36,360 bases of DNA, from the NCBI GenBank assembly GCA_902496335.1, contig CABVAO010000016.1, positions 1 through 36,360 of the forward strand, written 5' to 3'. The translations under genes and the position numbers were made by a program. The stretch comes from an uncultured Collinsella sp. GTDB lineage: Bacteria; Actinomycetota; Coriobacteriia; Coriobacteriales; Coriobacteriaceae. The notes under the pieces are model-generated. The model was not told where the DNA came from. It ran no database searches and saw only the letters and a program-made list of their open reading frames with translations. Positions 22,025 to 30,089 of this stretch are shown here, piece by piece (position 1 is the stretch's first letter; each line of letters opens with the position of its first letter).

Positions 22025-24202
22025 ATGAACCTCCGCTCATCTCTTGCCTGCACCTCGAGCGATATCGCCCGCTGGGGATTGCGCTCCGTCCTTAAGCGCC
22101 AGGGCGGCGTACTCCCCGGCCGCATCGCCATGAAAATCGACCCCGAGCTGCTAAGCGACCTCGCGGACCTTGTCGACCGCAGCGTGGTGATCACCGGCAC
22201 CAACGGCAAGACCACCACCTCCAACCTCATCGCCGACGCCGTTGCCGCTAGCGGCGCCACCGTGGTATGCAACCGCGCCGGAAACAACATGGAGCCGGGC
22301 GTGGTGGGTGCACTGCTCGAGAGCCGCAGCGATCTTAAGCGTGCCGGCAGCGGCAAGCGCGTAGGCGTCTTTGAGTGCGACGAGCTCTACACGGTGCGCG
22401 TCCTGCCCAAGCTCAAGCCGACCTACTTTGTGCTGCTCAACCTGTTCCGCGACCAGCTGGACCGCTACGGCGAGATCGACCACACCCAGGACGTCATCGC
22501 CCACGCACTGGAGCTTTCGCCGGCAACGACGCTCATCTATAACGCCGACGATCCGCTGTGCGCCTCGATCGCCGCGCGCGTCCCCAACATGAGCATCGCC
22601 TTTGGCATCGACGGCGCCACGGGCACCGAGTCCGATCGCATTAGTGACTCGCGTTTTTGCTCGCAGTGCAACGCGCCGCTGGAGTACGACTATGTGCAGT
22701 ACGGCCAGCTCGGAGCCTATCATTGTCCTTCGTGCGGCTGGAGTCGTCCCGCGCTGCTCCGTCGCGTGACGGACGTTGAGCTCACCTGCAACGGCTACGG
22801 CTTTGACCTGAACTTTGGACCCGATACCGACGCACCCACAACGCACATCGCCACGCGCTACAACGGCCTGTACATGGTCTACAACGTTGCCGCCGCCTTC
22901 TTTGCGGCGCGCGAGCTGGGCGTAGACGCGGCGCATCTGCAGCCCACGCTCGATGCCTATGTCCCCGCCGGCGGACGCATGGGCCGCTGGGAGATCGCCG
23001 GCCGTACCGTCGAGGCAAACCTGGCCAAAAATCCCGTGGGCTTCGATCGCCAGATCCAGTCCATTAAAACAGCAGGCGGCAGGCTCTGTGCCTTCTTCCT
23101 GAACGACAACGACGCCGACGGTCACGATGTCTCGTGGATCTACGACGTCGACTTCGAGCGCATCGCCGATACCCCAGGGCTTGTCGCCTTTGTCGGAGGT
23201 ACGCGCGCGCACGATATGCAGGTACGCCTGAAGTACGCCGGCATCGACGCCGCCATCATCTCGAATATCGAGCAGGCGATCGGCGCCGTGGCAGACGAGG
23301 AGGCTGGCGATACTTTCTACGCCGTCGCCAACTACACGGCCTTCCCACCACTGGTCAAGGAGCTCGACGAGCTTAAGGGCGCCGATGCGAGCTCGGTCAC
23401 CTCCCACGCCGTAACACGCGCCAATGGCAGCGCTGTCCCCACCGATATTGCGCCGGTCGAGCTTTCGCGCCCGCTGCGCATCGTCTACCTGTATCCCGAT
23501 GCCCTCAACCTCTATGGCGACGGCGGCAACGTCATTGCCCTCGAGCGCCGCTGCGCCTGGCGCGGCATTCCCGCGCGCGTGGACGAGGTCCGCATGGGCG
23601 AGACGCTCGATCTCACCGACGCCGACATCGTCATGATAGGCGGTGGCTCCGACCGCGACCAGCTGGCCGTGGCACACGAACTGTTCGCTCAAAAAGACAA
23701 GGTCGCGGCCTATGTTGAGGATGGCGGATCGCTGCTTGCTATCTGCGGCAGCTATCAGCTGCTCGGCCGTTCGTACTATATGGGCGAGAATCGCATCGAG
23801 GGCCTGGGCGTCATTGCCGCCGAGACTGTGCGCGGCTCCGACCGCCTGATCGGCAACGTCGCCGTCAAGACCGACCTGGCACCCGAGCCCTTTGTGGGAT
23901 TTGAGAACCACGGCGGCCGCACCCTGCTCGATGCAGAGGCCACGCCGCTCGGAACGTCCGTTGTCACGGGCACCGGCAACAACGGCGACGATGGCTTTGA
24001 GGGCCTCATCTACAAGGGCGTCATCGGCACGTACCTACACGGACCGGCACTGCCCAAGAACCCCGAGTTCGCCGACTGGCTCATCGCCCACGCCCTCGAG
24101 CGCCGTGGCGACGCACAGGCCGCCGCCCTGCTGCCGCTCAAACCCCTCGACGACACCTACGAGCACGCCGCCCACGACGCCGCGATGAAGCTCCTCCCCT
24201 AA
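22025..24202 (+). CDS. MurT-GatD fusion: lipid II isoglutaminyl synthase in one polypeptide
   Basis: A 725-residue enzyme predicted to amidate the alpha-carboxyl of D-glutamate in lipid II to D-isoglutamine, using glutamine and ATP. Residues 1-450 are MurT: Mur-ligase P-loop VITGTNGKTTTSN (56-68), FRDQLDRYGE, a four-cysteine zinc ribbon (C212, C215, C234, C237), GRMGRWE and the DUF1727-type C-terminal part (NPVGF, NDNDADGHDVSWIYDVDFE). After a roughly 30-residue linker (450-482), residues 483-725 are GatD: YPDALNLYGDGGNV, the nucleophile Cys574 in LAICGSYQLLG, FENHGGRT and the catalytic His672 in GTYLHGP. In Staphylococcus these are two proteins. All catalytic motifs appear intact. It starts 45 bp after the TPR-like genes, probably in the same operon. 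Confidence 0.93.
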   Translation: MNLRSSLACTSSDIARWGLRSVLKRQGGVLPGRIAMKIDPELLSDLADLVDRSVVITGTNGKTTTSNLIADAVAASGATVVCNRAGNNMEPGVVGALLESRSDLKRAGSGKRVGVFECDELYTVRVLPKLKPTYFVLLNLFRDQLDRYGEIDHTQDVIAHALELSPATTLIYNADDPLCASIAARVPNMSIAFGIDGATGTESDRISDSRFCSQCNAPLEYDYVQYGQLGAYHCPSCGWSRPALLRRVTDVELTCNGYGFDLNFGPDTDAPTTHIATRYNGLYMVYNVAAAFFAARELGVDAAHLQPTLDAYVPAGGRMGRWEIAGRTVEANLAKNPVGFDRQIQSIKTAGGRLCAFFLNDNDADGHDVSWIYDVDFERIADTPGLVAFVGGTRAHDMQVRLKYAGIDAAIISNIEQAIGAVADEEAGDTFYAVANYTAFPPLVKELDELKGADASSVTSHAVTRANGSAVPTDIAPVELSRPLRIVYLYPDALNLYGDGGNVIALERRCAWRGIPARVDEVRMGETLDLTDADIVMIGGGSDRDQLAVAHELFAQKDKVAAYVEDGGSLLAICGSYQLLGRSYYMGENRIEGLGVIAAETVRGSDRLIGNVAVKTDLAPEPFVGFENHGGRTLLDAEATPLGTSVVTGTGNNGDDGFEGLIYKGVIGTYLHGPALPKNPEFADWLIAHALERRGDAQAAALLPLKPLDDTYEHAAHDAAMKLLP

Positions 24203-24210
24203 CGCCCCAC

Positions 24211-24241
24211 CGCCACAAAGGGGACAGGCACCTTTGTGGCG
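24211..24241 (+). terminator. Perfect 11-bp hairpin after the MurT-GatD gene, REP-like terminator
   Basis: CGCCACAAAGG (24211-24221) pairs perfectly with CCTTTGTGGCG (24231-24241), with loop GGACAGGCA, followed by ATTTTG. It sits 8 bp after the stop, so it probably ends the operon. The GGGGACAGGCACC core is shared with other hairpins of the window (9031-9059 and, loosely, 16839-16898). Confidence 0.65.
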
Positions 24242-24260
24242 ATTTTGATCTGCCACGGCA

Positions 24261-24406
24261 GTTTGTCTCAATCTGTAACATTTAGACCGTTAAAAGTCGT
24301 CTTACTGTTACAGAATGAGATGTTCGTCCCGATGCCCGCCGTTTGTCTCGATCTGTAACACATAGAGCCGATTTGCCCGCCCAGATGTTACAGGTTGAGA
24401 TGTTTG
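24261..24406. repeat. Two tandem long-hairpin repeats with an exact 80-bp period
   Basis: Unit 1 (24261-24326) and unit 2 (24341-24406) each have a left arm GTTTGTCTC(A/G)ATCTGTAACA and a right arm of the type TGTTACAG(A/G)(A/T)TGAGATGTT. Within each unit the arms are complementary (TCTC..TCTGTAACA with TGTTACAG..TGAGA) apart from one mismatch or G-U pairs. Matching bases of the two units are 80 bp apart, while the loop sequences differ completely. This fills the gap between the MurT-GatD gene and the tRNA. Confidence 0.8.
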
Positions 24407-24482
24407 AAGATCGGGATAGAGAGTCGGCTCCTGTGTGGTGGTTTTCCAGTTTACCAACGATATACGCGCCGGCAAAAAAGTC

Positions 24483-24491
24483 TGCTATACT
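24483..24491 (+). promoter_or_regulatory. Extended -10 promoter of tRNA-Glu
   Basis: TGCTATACT contains a TATACT -10 hexamer preceded by TGN, 10 bp upstream of the first tRNA base. No clear -35 box lies at the right distance, consistent with an extended -10 promoter. Confidence 0.5.
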
Positions 24492-24501
24492 CTTTCCCGC
24501 T

Positions 24502-24578
24502 GTCCCCATCGTCTAGCGGCCAAGGACGCCACCCTTTCAAGGTGGATATCGCGGGTTCGAATCCCGCTGGGGGCACCA
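24502..24578 (+). tRNA. tRNA-Glu (anticodon UUC)
   Basis: The acceptor stem GTCCCCA pairs with TGGGGGC, and the anticodon arm CCACC-CTTTCAA-GGTGG presents TTC (Glu). The T arm is GCGGGTTCGAATCCCGC, and A73 plus CCA is encoded in the DNA. It is followed after 12 bp by a terminator. Confidence 0.96.
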
Positions 24579-24590
24579 TTTAAACTGAGA

Positions 24591-24621
24591 AGCCCGTTGC
24601 CCTTGCGGTAACGGGCTTTTT
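24591..24621 (+). terminator. Intrinsic terminator of tRNA-Glu
   Basis: AGCCCGTT (24591-24598) pairs with AACGGGCT (24610-24617), followed by TTTTT. Confidence 0.9.
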
Positions 24622-24627
24622 GCTATT

Positions 24628-24767
24628 CATGTGCCGGGATTCGAACCCGGCAGGGTGCGGAGCTGAGGAAACGCGGAGCGTTTTCCAGCGCAGCACGCAA
24701 GGAGCGGAGCGACACAGCGGAAGCGGGCGGCGCCAGCCGCACGCGGACATCCCACTGGGGGCACCAA
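24628..24767. repeat. tRNA-derived relic: isolated T arm and duplicated tRNA-Glu 3' end
   Basis: A T-arm-like GCCGGGATTCGAACCCGGC stands near 24635, in the orientation of a minus-strand tRNA. At 24752-24767 CCCACTGGGGGCACCA repeats the tRNA-Glu 3' end CCCGCTGGGGGCACCA (24563-24578) with one change, including the encoded CCA. The stretch between is GC-rich with no gene. It looks like the scar of a duplicated tRNA cassette or of an element that integrated at the tRNA. Confidence 0.6.
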
Positions 24768-24778
24768 CTTTAAAATGT

Positions 24779-24820
24779 ACGAACCCGCCGGATGTAAGGT
24801 CCGACGGGTTCGTTCTTTTT
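24779..24820 (+). terminator. Second intrinsic terminator after the tRNA relic
   Basis: ACGAACCCG (24779-24787) pairs with CGGGTTCGT (24805-24813), with an inner CCGG/CCG pair, followed by TCTTTTT. It has the same position relative to the duplicated tRNA end as the first terminator has to the real tRNA. Confidence 0.85.
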
Positions 24821-24856
24821 GCCGTTATAAAACGAAAAGCACTCAATGCCCTTGCG

Positions 24857-25618
24857 CTAGATGAACAGCTCGCATTCTTTTCGCTCAGAGCAGGCTTTGC
24901 TCAACATCTTGGTAGCCGCAGAGAGCATGACGGGATTTACCGCGCGAGCGCCCCGCGGACATACGGCAACGCAGCGCATGCAGGAAATGCAGGCCTTTTT
25001 GTCCACCCGCTTGGGATCGTCTTTATCGATAGCGCCAACAGGGCACGCTGCGGCACAAGCCCCGCAAGCGGTGCACTCTTTTGTGGCCTTGGGCACCATA
25101 CCGGTGCCCCCTGTCTTCTTATAGGGACGATTGCCCGGAATTGCCGGCTCAGAAGCATCACCTGCAGATATCTTTTGCTGAATCTGATTCGCAAACCCAG
25201 CGAGCTGCGCAGCGTCCTGTCGGTCTGGTCGGCCGGCGGCAAACTGGCGAACAATAGAATGCTCGGCGATGGCTGAAACCGCCGCGATCACCCGAAAGCC
25301 CGCGCCCTTTGCCGCGTCTTCAAGCTCGACCAGCGTGTCCTCATACGCGCGGTTTCCGTAAGCACAAACCAGAACCGCCTGCGCACCGTTTCCCCGCATC
25401 ATACCCAAACGCTCCGCGGCCACAGCCGGGACTCGCCCGCCATACGAGGGCACCGCGATCACGGCAACATCCTCTTTTGTCATCGCAACCGTGCGAAAAC
25501 CAAGCCCGCTATCGGTCAGATCTACAGCAACGGTTTCCCCTTCCAACGTATTGGCAATGTAGCCAGACGCCTTTTCCGTTCCGCCGGTCGGGCTAAACAC
25601 GATATCGAATACCTTCAT
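24857..25618 (-). CDS. EFR1-type flavodoxin/ferredoxin fusion protein
   Basis: A 253-residue electron-transfer protein. Residues 1-150 form a flavodoxin-like domain (FSPTGGTEKASGYIA phosphate loop for FMN, then AVPSYGGRVPAVA and VLVCAYGNRAYEDTL). Residues about 185-235 hold a two-cluster ferredoxin domain, CTACGACAAACPVGAI and CISCMRCVAVCPRGA, each able to bind a 4Fe-4S cluster. This is the EFR1-family layout common in anaerobes. GGGAGG precedes the ATG at 25618; an upstream in-frame extension lacks similarity. It is cytoplasmic, and its redox partner is unknown. It lies head-to-tail with glnA upstream, separated by that gene's terminator. Confidence 0.88.
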   Translation of the reverse strand: MKVFDIVFSPTGGTEKASGYIANTLEGETVAVDLTDSGLGFRTVAMTKEDVAVIAVPSYGGRVPAVAAERLGMMRGNGAQAVLVCAYGNRAYEDTLVELEDAAKGAGFRVIAAVSAIAEHSIVRQFAAGRPDRQDAAQLAGFANQIQQKISAGDASEPAIPGNRPYKKTGGTGMVPKATKECTACGACAAACPVGAIDKDDPKRVDKKACISCMRCVAVCPRGARAVNPVMLSAATKMLSKACSERKECELFI

Positions 25619-25748
25619 CGGATAATCCTCCCCTTTACGAACAAACGCCCGAAACGTCCGCATGCCAAAACAGGTTACAACTTTTAAGATGCCCCGCGCG
25701 AAACGCTTGCTCGGTTGCAAGTTCAAAGCAGGTCCGAGCGACATAAAA

Positions 25749-25778
25749 AGAAGGGGCCTCGCACAGGCGAGACCCCTT
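25749..25778 (-). terminator. Intrinsic terminator of the glutamine synthetase gene
   Basis: AAGGGG-C-CTCGC (25751-25762) pairs with GCGAG-A-CCCCTT (25767-25778), with one internal mismatch. On the minus strand it is followed by CTTTTT. Confidence 0.88.
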
Positions 25779-25802
25779 CGCACGCAAAATCAAACGTGTC
25801 TG

Positions 25803-27890
25803 TTACACGTAGAACAGAATGTCGTCGTAGGTCGGGACCGGCCAGTAGTCGGCTGCCACGATCTCCTCCATGGCGTCCACGGCGGCACGCAGCGCATCCA
25901 TAGCGGGAACGACCTCGTGCGCGTACACGTTGGCCTGCTCCTGGCCATCGAGGGCCTCAGCCTTCTGATGCACGGCGTCGAGCGCCTTGATGGAGTCGTT
26001 GATGGTGGTGATACCGTTGCAGAGCTTGTTGAGCGTGTTCTGCTCGCACTGCATGGCGGCCTCGGCACCGGCGGCACGAATAGTCTCAAGGCCCTTAGCG
26101 ACCTTGGTGGCATAGGCGGTAATGACCGGGCGATAGGTACGACGCGCCTCGCGAACCATCGTGGTAGCCTCGATGTTCATGAGCTTGTTGTACTTCTCGA
26201 GCTTGCAGTCGTAGCGGCACTGGGCCTCGGCCTTGGTCAGGACACCCGTCTCCTCAAAGAGCGCAATGGCCTTATCGGAAACAAAGGCGGGCAGGGCGTC
26301 GGCCGTGGTCTTGTTGTTGGCAAGGCCGCGCTTCTCGGCCTCGACGGGCCACTCGTCGGAGTAGCCATCGCCGGAGAAGAGGATGCGCTGGTGGTCGGTC
26401 AGGACCTTCTTGCAGTACTCGAGCGCGGCGTCCTGGAACTCATCCTCGGGCGTACCCTCAAGCGCGTCGGCGAAGGACTTGAGCGACTTGGCCACGGCGG
26501 CATCGAGCACCAGGTTGGAGTCGGAGACGTTCTGCTCGGAGCCGCAGGCACGGAACTCGAACTTGTTGCCGGTGAAGGCAAACGGGGAGGTGCGGTTGCG
26601 GTCGGTGTTGTCCTGCATCAGCTTGGGCAGGGTATCGGCGCCCAGGTCGAGCACGCCGCGCGTGGCATGGACGGAAGCCTTGCCATCGATGATCTTCTCG
26701 ACGACCTCGGTAAGCTGGTCGCCCAGGAAGATGGACATAATCGCCGGAGGGGCCTCATTGGCGCCCAGACGATGGTCGTTACCGGCCGAGGCAACGGAGG
26801 CACGCAGGAGCTCCTGATAGTTATCGACGGCCTCGATCACCGCGGTGAGGAAGACGATGAACTGCAGGTTGTCGAGCGGAGTGTCGCCCGGATCGAGCAG
26901 ATTCTCGGACTCGGTGCCAAGCGACCAGTTGTTGTGCTTGCCCGAACCATTGATGCCCTCAAAGGGCTTCTCGTGCAGCAGGCAGACCAAGTCGTGGCGG
27001 GAGGCGATGAGCTTCATCTTCTCCATCATGACCAGATTCTGGTCGATGGCCTCGTTGACCTCGCCATAGACCGGTGCGAGCTCATGCTGGCAGGGAGCGA
27101 CCTCGTTGTGCTTGGTCTTGGCGGGAATGCCGAGCGCCCACAGCTCATCGTCCAAGTCCTTCATGTAGGCCGAGACGGTGGGGCGGATAGCGCCAAAGTA
27201 GTGCTCCTCGAGCTCCTGACCCTTGCATGGAGCAGCACCAAAGAGGGTGCGGCCGGTAATGACCAGGTCCTTGCGCTTGCGGTAGGCGTCCTTCTTGATC
27301 AGGAAGTACTCCTGCTCGTCGCCCACGGAAGGAACGACCTTCTTGGGGGTCTTACCGAACAGCGCCAAAACGCGCTTAGACTCACGCGAGAGCGCGGTCA
27401 TGGAACGCAGCAGCGGGGTCTTCTTGTCCAGGGCCTCGCCCGTGTAGGAGCAGAAAGCCGTGGGGATGCACAGGACATCGTCCTTGATAAAGGCGGGGCT
27501 AGTGGGGTCCCAAGCGGTGTAGCCACGGGCCTCGAAGGTAGCACGCAGGCCGCCGTTGGGGAAGCTCGAGGCATCGGGCTCGCCCTGGATGAGGTTCTTG
27601 CCCGTAAACTTGGTAATGGCGGTGCCGTCGTGGTTGGGCTCCAGGAAGCTGTCGTGCTTCTCGGAAGTAATGCCCGAAAGCGGCTGGAACCAGTGCGCGT
27701 AGTGCGTCGCGCCCTTGGAGATGGCCCAGACCTTCATGGCATGGGCAACGGCGTTGGCCACATCCAGGTCGAGCGGCTCACCGCCCTCGAGGGTTGCAGC
27801 AAGGCGCTTCCAAATGTCCTTGGGGAGGTAGTCCTTCATGACTTCCTCAGAGAACACCATGGTCCCGAAGCGGTCAGTAAGTTCGGCCAT
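25803..27890 (-). CDS. glnA: Glutamine synthetase type III
   Basis: ATP-dependent ligation of ammonia to glutamate. At 695 residues with motifs FEGINGSGKHNNWSLGT, GDEQEYFLI, NEVAPCQHELAP and NRTSPFAFTGNKFEFRACGS it is the long type III (GlnN) form typical of Bacteroidetes and anaerobic Firmicutes/Coriobacteria rather than the GlnA of most Actinobacteria. The start at 27890 (MAELTDRFGTMVFSE) has AAGGGAG upstream; a 21-codon upstream extension is rejected. The C-terminal helical region (residues about 560-695) is usual for type III. It has its own terminator and a 426-bp upstream region shared with metF. Confidence 0.95.
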   Translation of the reverse strand: MAELTDRFGTMVFSEEVMKDYLPKDIWKRLAATLEGGEPLDLDVANAVAHAMKVWAISKGATHYAHWFQPLSGITSEKHDSFLEPNHDGTAITKFTGKNLIQGEPDASSFPNGGLRATFEARGYTAWDPTSPAFIKDDVLCIPTAFCSYTGEALDKKTPLLRSMTALSRESKRVLALFGKTPKKVVPSVGDEQEYFLIKKDAYRKRKDLVITGRTLFGAAPCKGQELEEHYFGAIRPTVSAYMKDLDDELWALGIPAKTKHNEVAPCQHELAPVYGEVNEAIDQNLVMMEKMKLIASRHDLVCLLHEKPFEGINGSGKHNNWSLGTESENLLDPGDTPLDNLQFIVFLTAVIEAVDNYQELLRASVASAGNDHRLGANEAPPAIMSIFLGDQLTEVVEKIIDGKASVHATRGVLDLGADTLPKLMQDNTDRNRTSPFAFTGNKFEFRACGSEQNVSDSNLVLDAAVAKSLKSFADALEGTPEDEFQDAALEYCKKVLTDHQRILFSGDGYSDEWPVEAEKRGLANNKTTADALPAFVSDKAIALFEETGVLTKAEAQCRYDCKLEKYNKLMNIEATTMVREARRTYRPVITAYATKVAKGLETIRAAGAEAAMQCEQNTLNKLCNGITTINDSIKALDAVHQKAEALDGQEQANVYAHEVVPAMDALRAAVDAMEEIVAADYWPVPTYDDILFYV

Positions 27891-28316
27891 ACGGAACTCC
27901 CTTCGTATCGGCACCGCGTGAGAAGCGGTGTTGATTACTAACGAACGAGTCATAGCTTAGACTCGCCGTGTTTCCGCGACATTACCGTTATGTTGCTGTC
28001 GCGAAACCAATCAATGAGGTTACCCTATCGAGGCGGCGTTGCCACCCTCAACAGCCAATCAACTGCATAAATTGCAGACCTCTCCCCATGGTTTAAGGGT
28101 AGTCAATTTGGGACGGGGCTTTATTAACTGGTATTTCGCATCAGATACCATTCAATATAGCCCCATCCTACATTGACCGCCCTGTTATAGGAAATGCCGA
28201 TAGCGAAGCATTTTCGATTGGTATCCCCAAATAGCGAGTGAAACTCCGTCGTGGCACAGTGGTGCTGTAGAATCCTTACAACACATCACACTATTACGTA
28301 TCTAAAGGAGCACGAT
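27891..28316. promoter_or_regulatory. Divergent glnA/metF control region with several hairpins
   Basis: No gene is seen in this 426-bp gap. It holds CACCGC/GCGGTG in the glnA leader (about 27915-27930), a long hairpin GTTTCCGCGAC/GTCGCGAAAC (about 27969-28007), and a nested structure at 28111-28168 in which GGA-N-GGGGCT pairs with AGCCCC-N-TCC and TGGTAT pairs with ATACCA. A TAGAAT -10-like box lies at 28268-28273, about 45 bp before metF. No SAM or B12 riboswitch core was recognised. Confidence 0.5.
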
Positions 28317-29189
28317 ATGCGCGTCGACGAGGTTTTTAAGCAGGCAGCATCCCAGGGCACCGCACCCGTTTCGTTTGAGATGTTCCCGCCCAAGGGCGAG
28401 CTGACCCTCGACACGGCTCGCAAAGTGGCAGGCAATCTGTGCAAGCTTTCGCCGAGCTTTGTCTCGGTCACCTGTTCGGCCGGCGGCTCGGGTAACGGTG
28501 CCACCACCGCCCCCATCGCGCATATGATTTCGAGCGAATTCGATACGCCCTCGGTAGCGCACCTCACCTGCGTGGGCCGCACCCACGCCGACATCGCCGC
28601 CAAGATCGACGAGTATCGCACCGCCGGCGTTGAAAATGTGCTGGCCCTGCGTGGTGATCTTCCCGCCGGCGCGACCGAGGACGACAAGCCCGCCTCGGAC
28701 TACGCCTACGCCCGCGACCTCATCCCTGAGCTCGTCGACGCCGGCTTTTGCGTGGGCGCCGCAGCCTACCCCGAGGGCCACATTGCCTGTGAGGATCTCA
28801 ACGCCTCGGTCGAATACCTCAAGCAAAAACAGGACGCCGGCGCGAGCTTCTTTGTGACGCAGCTCTTTTTTGATAACGAGTGCTTCTACCGTTTTCGCGA
28901 GCTTGCCGACAAGGCCGGCATCACCGTGCCCATTACCGCGGGCATCATGCCGTTTATGGGCAAGTCGCAGATCAGCCGCATGGTCTTTATGTGCGGCGCG
29001 TCGCTGCCCTCCCCCGTCATCAAGATTCTCGCCAAGTACGAGAACGACCCCGAGAGCCTGCAGGCAGCTGGTGTAGATTATGCAGCCCGCCAGCTTTGCG
29101 ACCTCAAGGAGCACGGCGCCGACGGCCTGCACCTGTACACTATGAACCGTCCTGCGATCGCCGCGACCATTATGGAGCGCCTGGGGTAA
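28317..29189 (+). CDS. metF: Methylenetetrahydrofolate reductase
   Basis: Flavin-dependent reduction of 5,10-methylene-THF to 5-methyl-THF, the methyl donor for methionine synthase. The TIM-barrel sequence shows PVSFEMFPPKGE near the N-terminus, SVTCSAGGSG, AHLTCVGRT, LALRGDLP, GAAAYPEGH and FFVTQLFFD, all typical. At 290 residues it is the short bacterial form without a regulatory domain. AAAGGAG precedes the ATG at 28317. Its TAA overlaps the next ATG (TAATG), coupling it to the MetH reactivation subunit, which fits a metF-metH operon. Confidence 0.95.
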   Translation: MRVDEVFKQAASQGTAPVSFEMFPPKGELTLDTARKVAGNLCKLSPSFVSVTCSAGGSGNGATTAPIAHMISSEFDTPSVAHLTCVGRTHADIAAKIDEYRTAGVENVLALRGDLPAGATEDDKPASDYAYARDLIPELVDAGFCVGAAAYPEGHIACEDLNASVEYLKQKQDAGASFFVTQLFFDNECFYRFRELADKAGITVPITAGIMPFMGKSQISRMVFMCGASLPSPVIKILAKYENDPESLQAAGVDYAARQLCDLKEHGADGLHLYTMNRPAIAATIMERLG

Positions 29190-29980
29190 TGGAAAAACCG
29201 CACATCGATACAACCACTGTCGAAGTGCCGGCCGACCTTGCGTCGCCGGCGCTTTACCGTGTCGATGCTGCGCACCATCCCCGTGTCGACCGTGCCGAGA
29301 TGCTGCGGTATCTGGGTTACGGCGGCCAGCAGATTGAGCCCGAGCTGTCGCAGCGTATTGAGCTTGTGGTCGAGCGTCTGGAATTGGACATTGAGCCCCG
29401 TGGCGTGCGCCGCGTATTTGCCATCGATGCCACGGGCGTGGACGAGCAGGGCAAGCCTTGCATCCGTCTGGTCGGCACCAACGTTGAGCTGCGCGGTCGT
29501 GATATCTATCGACATCTCAAAGACGCCCGCTTTGCCGCGCTCATGGCATGCACCCTCGGCATGGACGCCGAGCGTCGCCTGCGCACCACGGGAGCCCAAC
29601 ATCCCCTGGAGGGCGCCGTGCTCGACGCCGCGTGCTCCGCTTACGTGGAAGCCGCCGTTGAGCAAATGGACCAGCAGGTCAAGACGGACGCCGCCGTTCA
29701 TGGGCTCGCCGGCAACTGGCGCTTTAGCCCCGGCTACGGCGACTGCCCGCTCTCGGCCCAGCGCTCGATCGTCAATGCGCTCAACGCCACGCGGCTTATC
29801 GGCCTGACCGTCACGCCCACCAGCCTGCTCATGCCCACCAAAAGCGTGACCGCGGTGATCGGCCTGTTCGACGGCGAGGTCCACGACGCCCAAAGCCGCC
29901 CCACCTGCAATATCTGCCGCATGCGCGAGCACTGCCGCTTCCGCGCCGCCCACACCACCTGCTATTCGCATTCTGAATAA
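29189..29980 (+). CDS. Stand-alone methionine synthase reactivation (activation-domain) protein
   Basis: Equivalent of the C-terminal SAM-binding activation domain of MetH, encoded as a separate 263-residue protein. It should help remethylate inactive cob(II)alamin using SAM and an electron donor. The family region SPGYGDCPLSAQRSIVNALNATRLIGLTVTPTSLLMPTKSVTAVIG is clear. A C-terminal cysteine cluster (CNICRMREHCRFR, then CY) adds a possible metal or Fe-S site, seen in anaerobe versions of this protein. The start overlaps the metF stop by one base. The metH gene it serves lies 2.2 kb downstream, past an inserted restriction-modification pair, and lacks this domain. Confidence 0.88.
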   Translation: MEKPHIDTTTVEVPADLASPALYRVDAAHHPRVDRAEMLRYLGYGGQQIEPELSQRIELVVERLELDIEPRGVRRVFAIDATGVDEQGKPCIRLVGTNVELRGRDIYRHLKDARFAALMACTLGMDAERRLRTTGAQHPLEGAVLDAACSAYVEAAVEQMDQQVKTDAAVHGLAGNWRFSPGYGDCPLSAQRSIVNALNATRLIGLTVTPTSLLMPTKSVTAVIGLFDGEVHDAQSRPTCNICRMREHCRFRAAHTTCYSHSE

Positions 29981-30014
29981 AATGTCAATTGATGGCACGG
30001 TATCGAGGGAATCT

Positions 30015-30034
30015 CATCCGTATGTAAGCGGATG
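30015..30034 (+). promoter_or_regulatory. Inverted repeat upstream of the methyltransferase gene
   Basis: CATCCG (30015-30020) and CGGATG (30029-30034) are complementary across 8 bp. They lie in the 109-bp gap before the cytosine methyltransferase gene, a place where R-M systems often carry an autoregulatory operator. The role is inferred. Confidence 0.35.
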
Positions 30035-30089
30035 TCCTCACAAACAAGTACCATAAGATTCCAAATAACAACTATCTGAAAGCCAGTAC

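Noticed and set aside
24261..24406. CRISPR array
   Set aside because: There are only two units, each internally palindromic over 60 bp, with no spacer-repeat alternation and no cas gene in the window.
24580..24846. An 88-codon minus-strand frame over the tRNA relic
   Set aside because: It translates a T arm and two terminators; non-coding structure explains the sequence better.
28170..28316. SAM or cobalamin riboswitch upstream of metF
   Set aside because: No conserved riboswitch core (B12-box or SAM-I kink-turn pattern) could be recognised.
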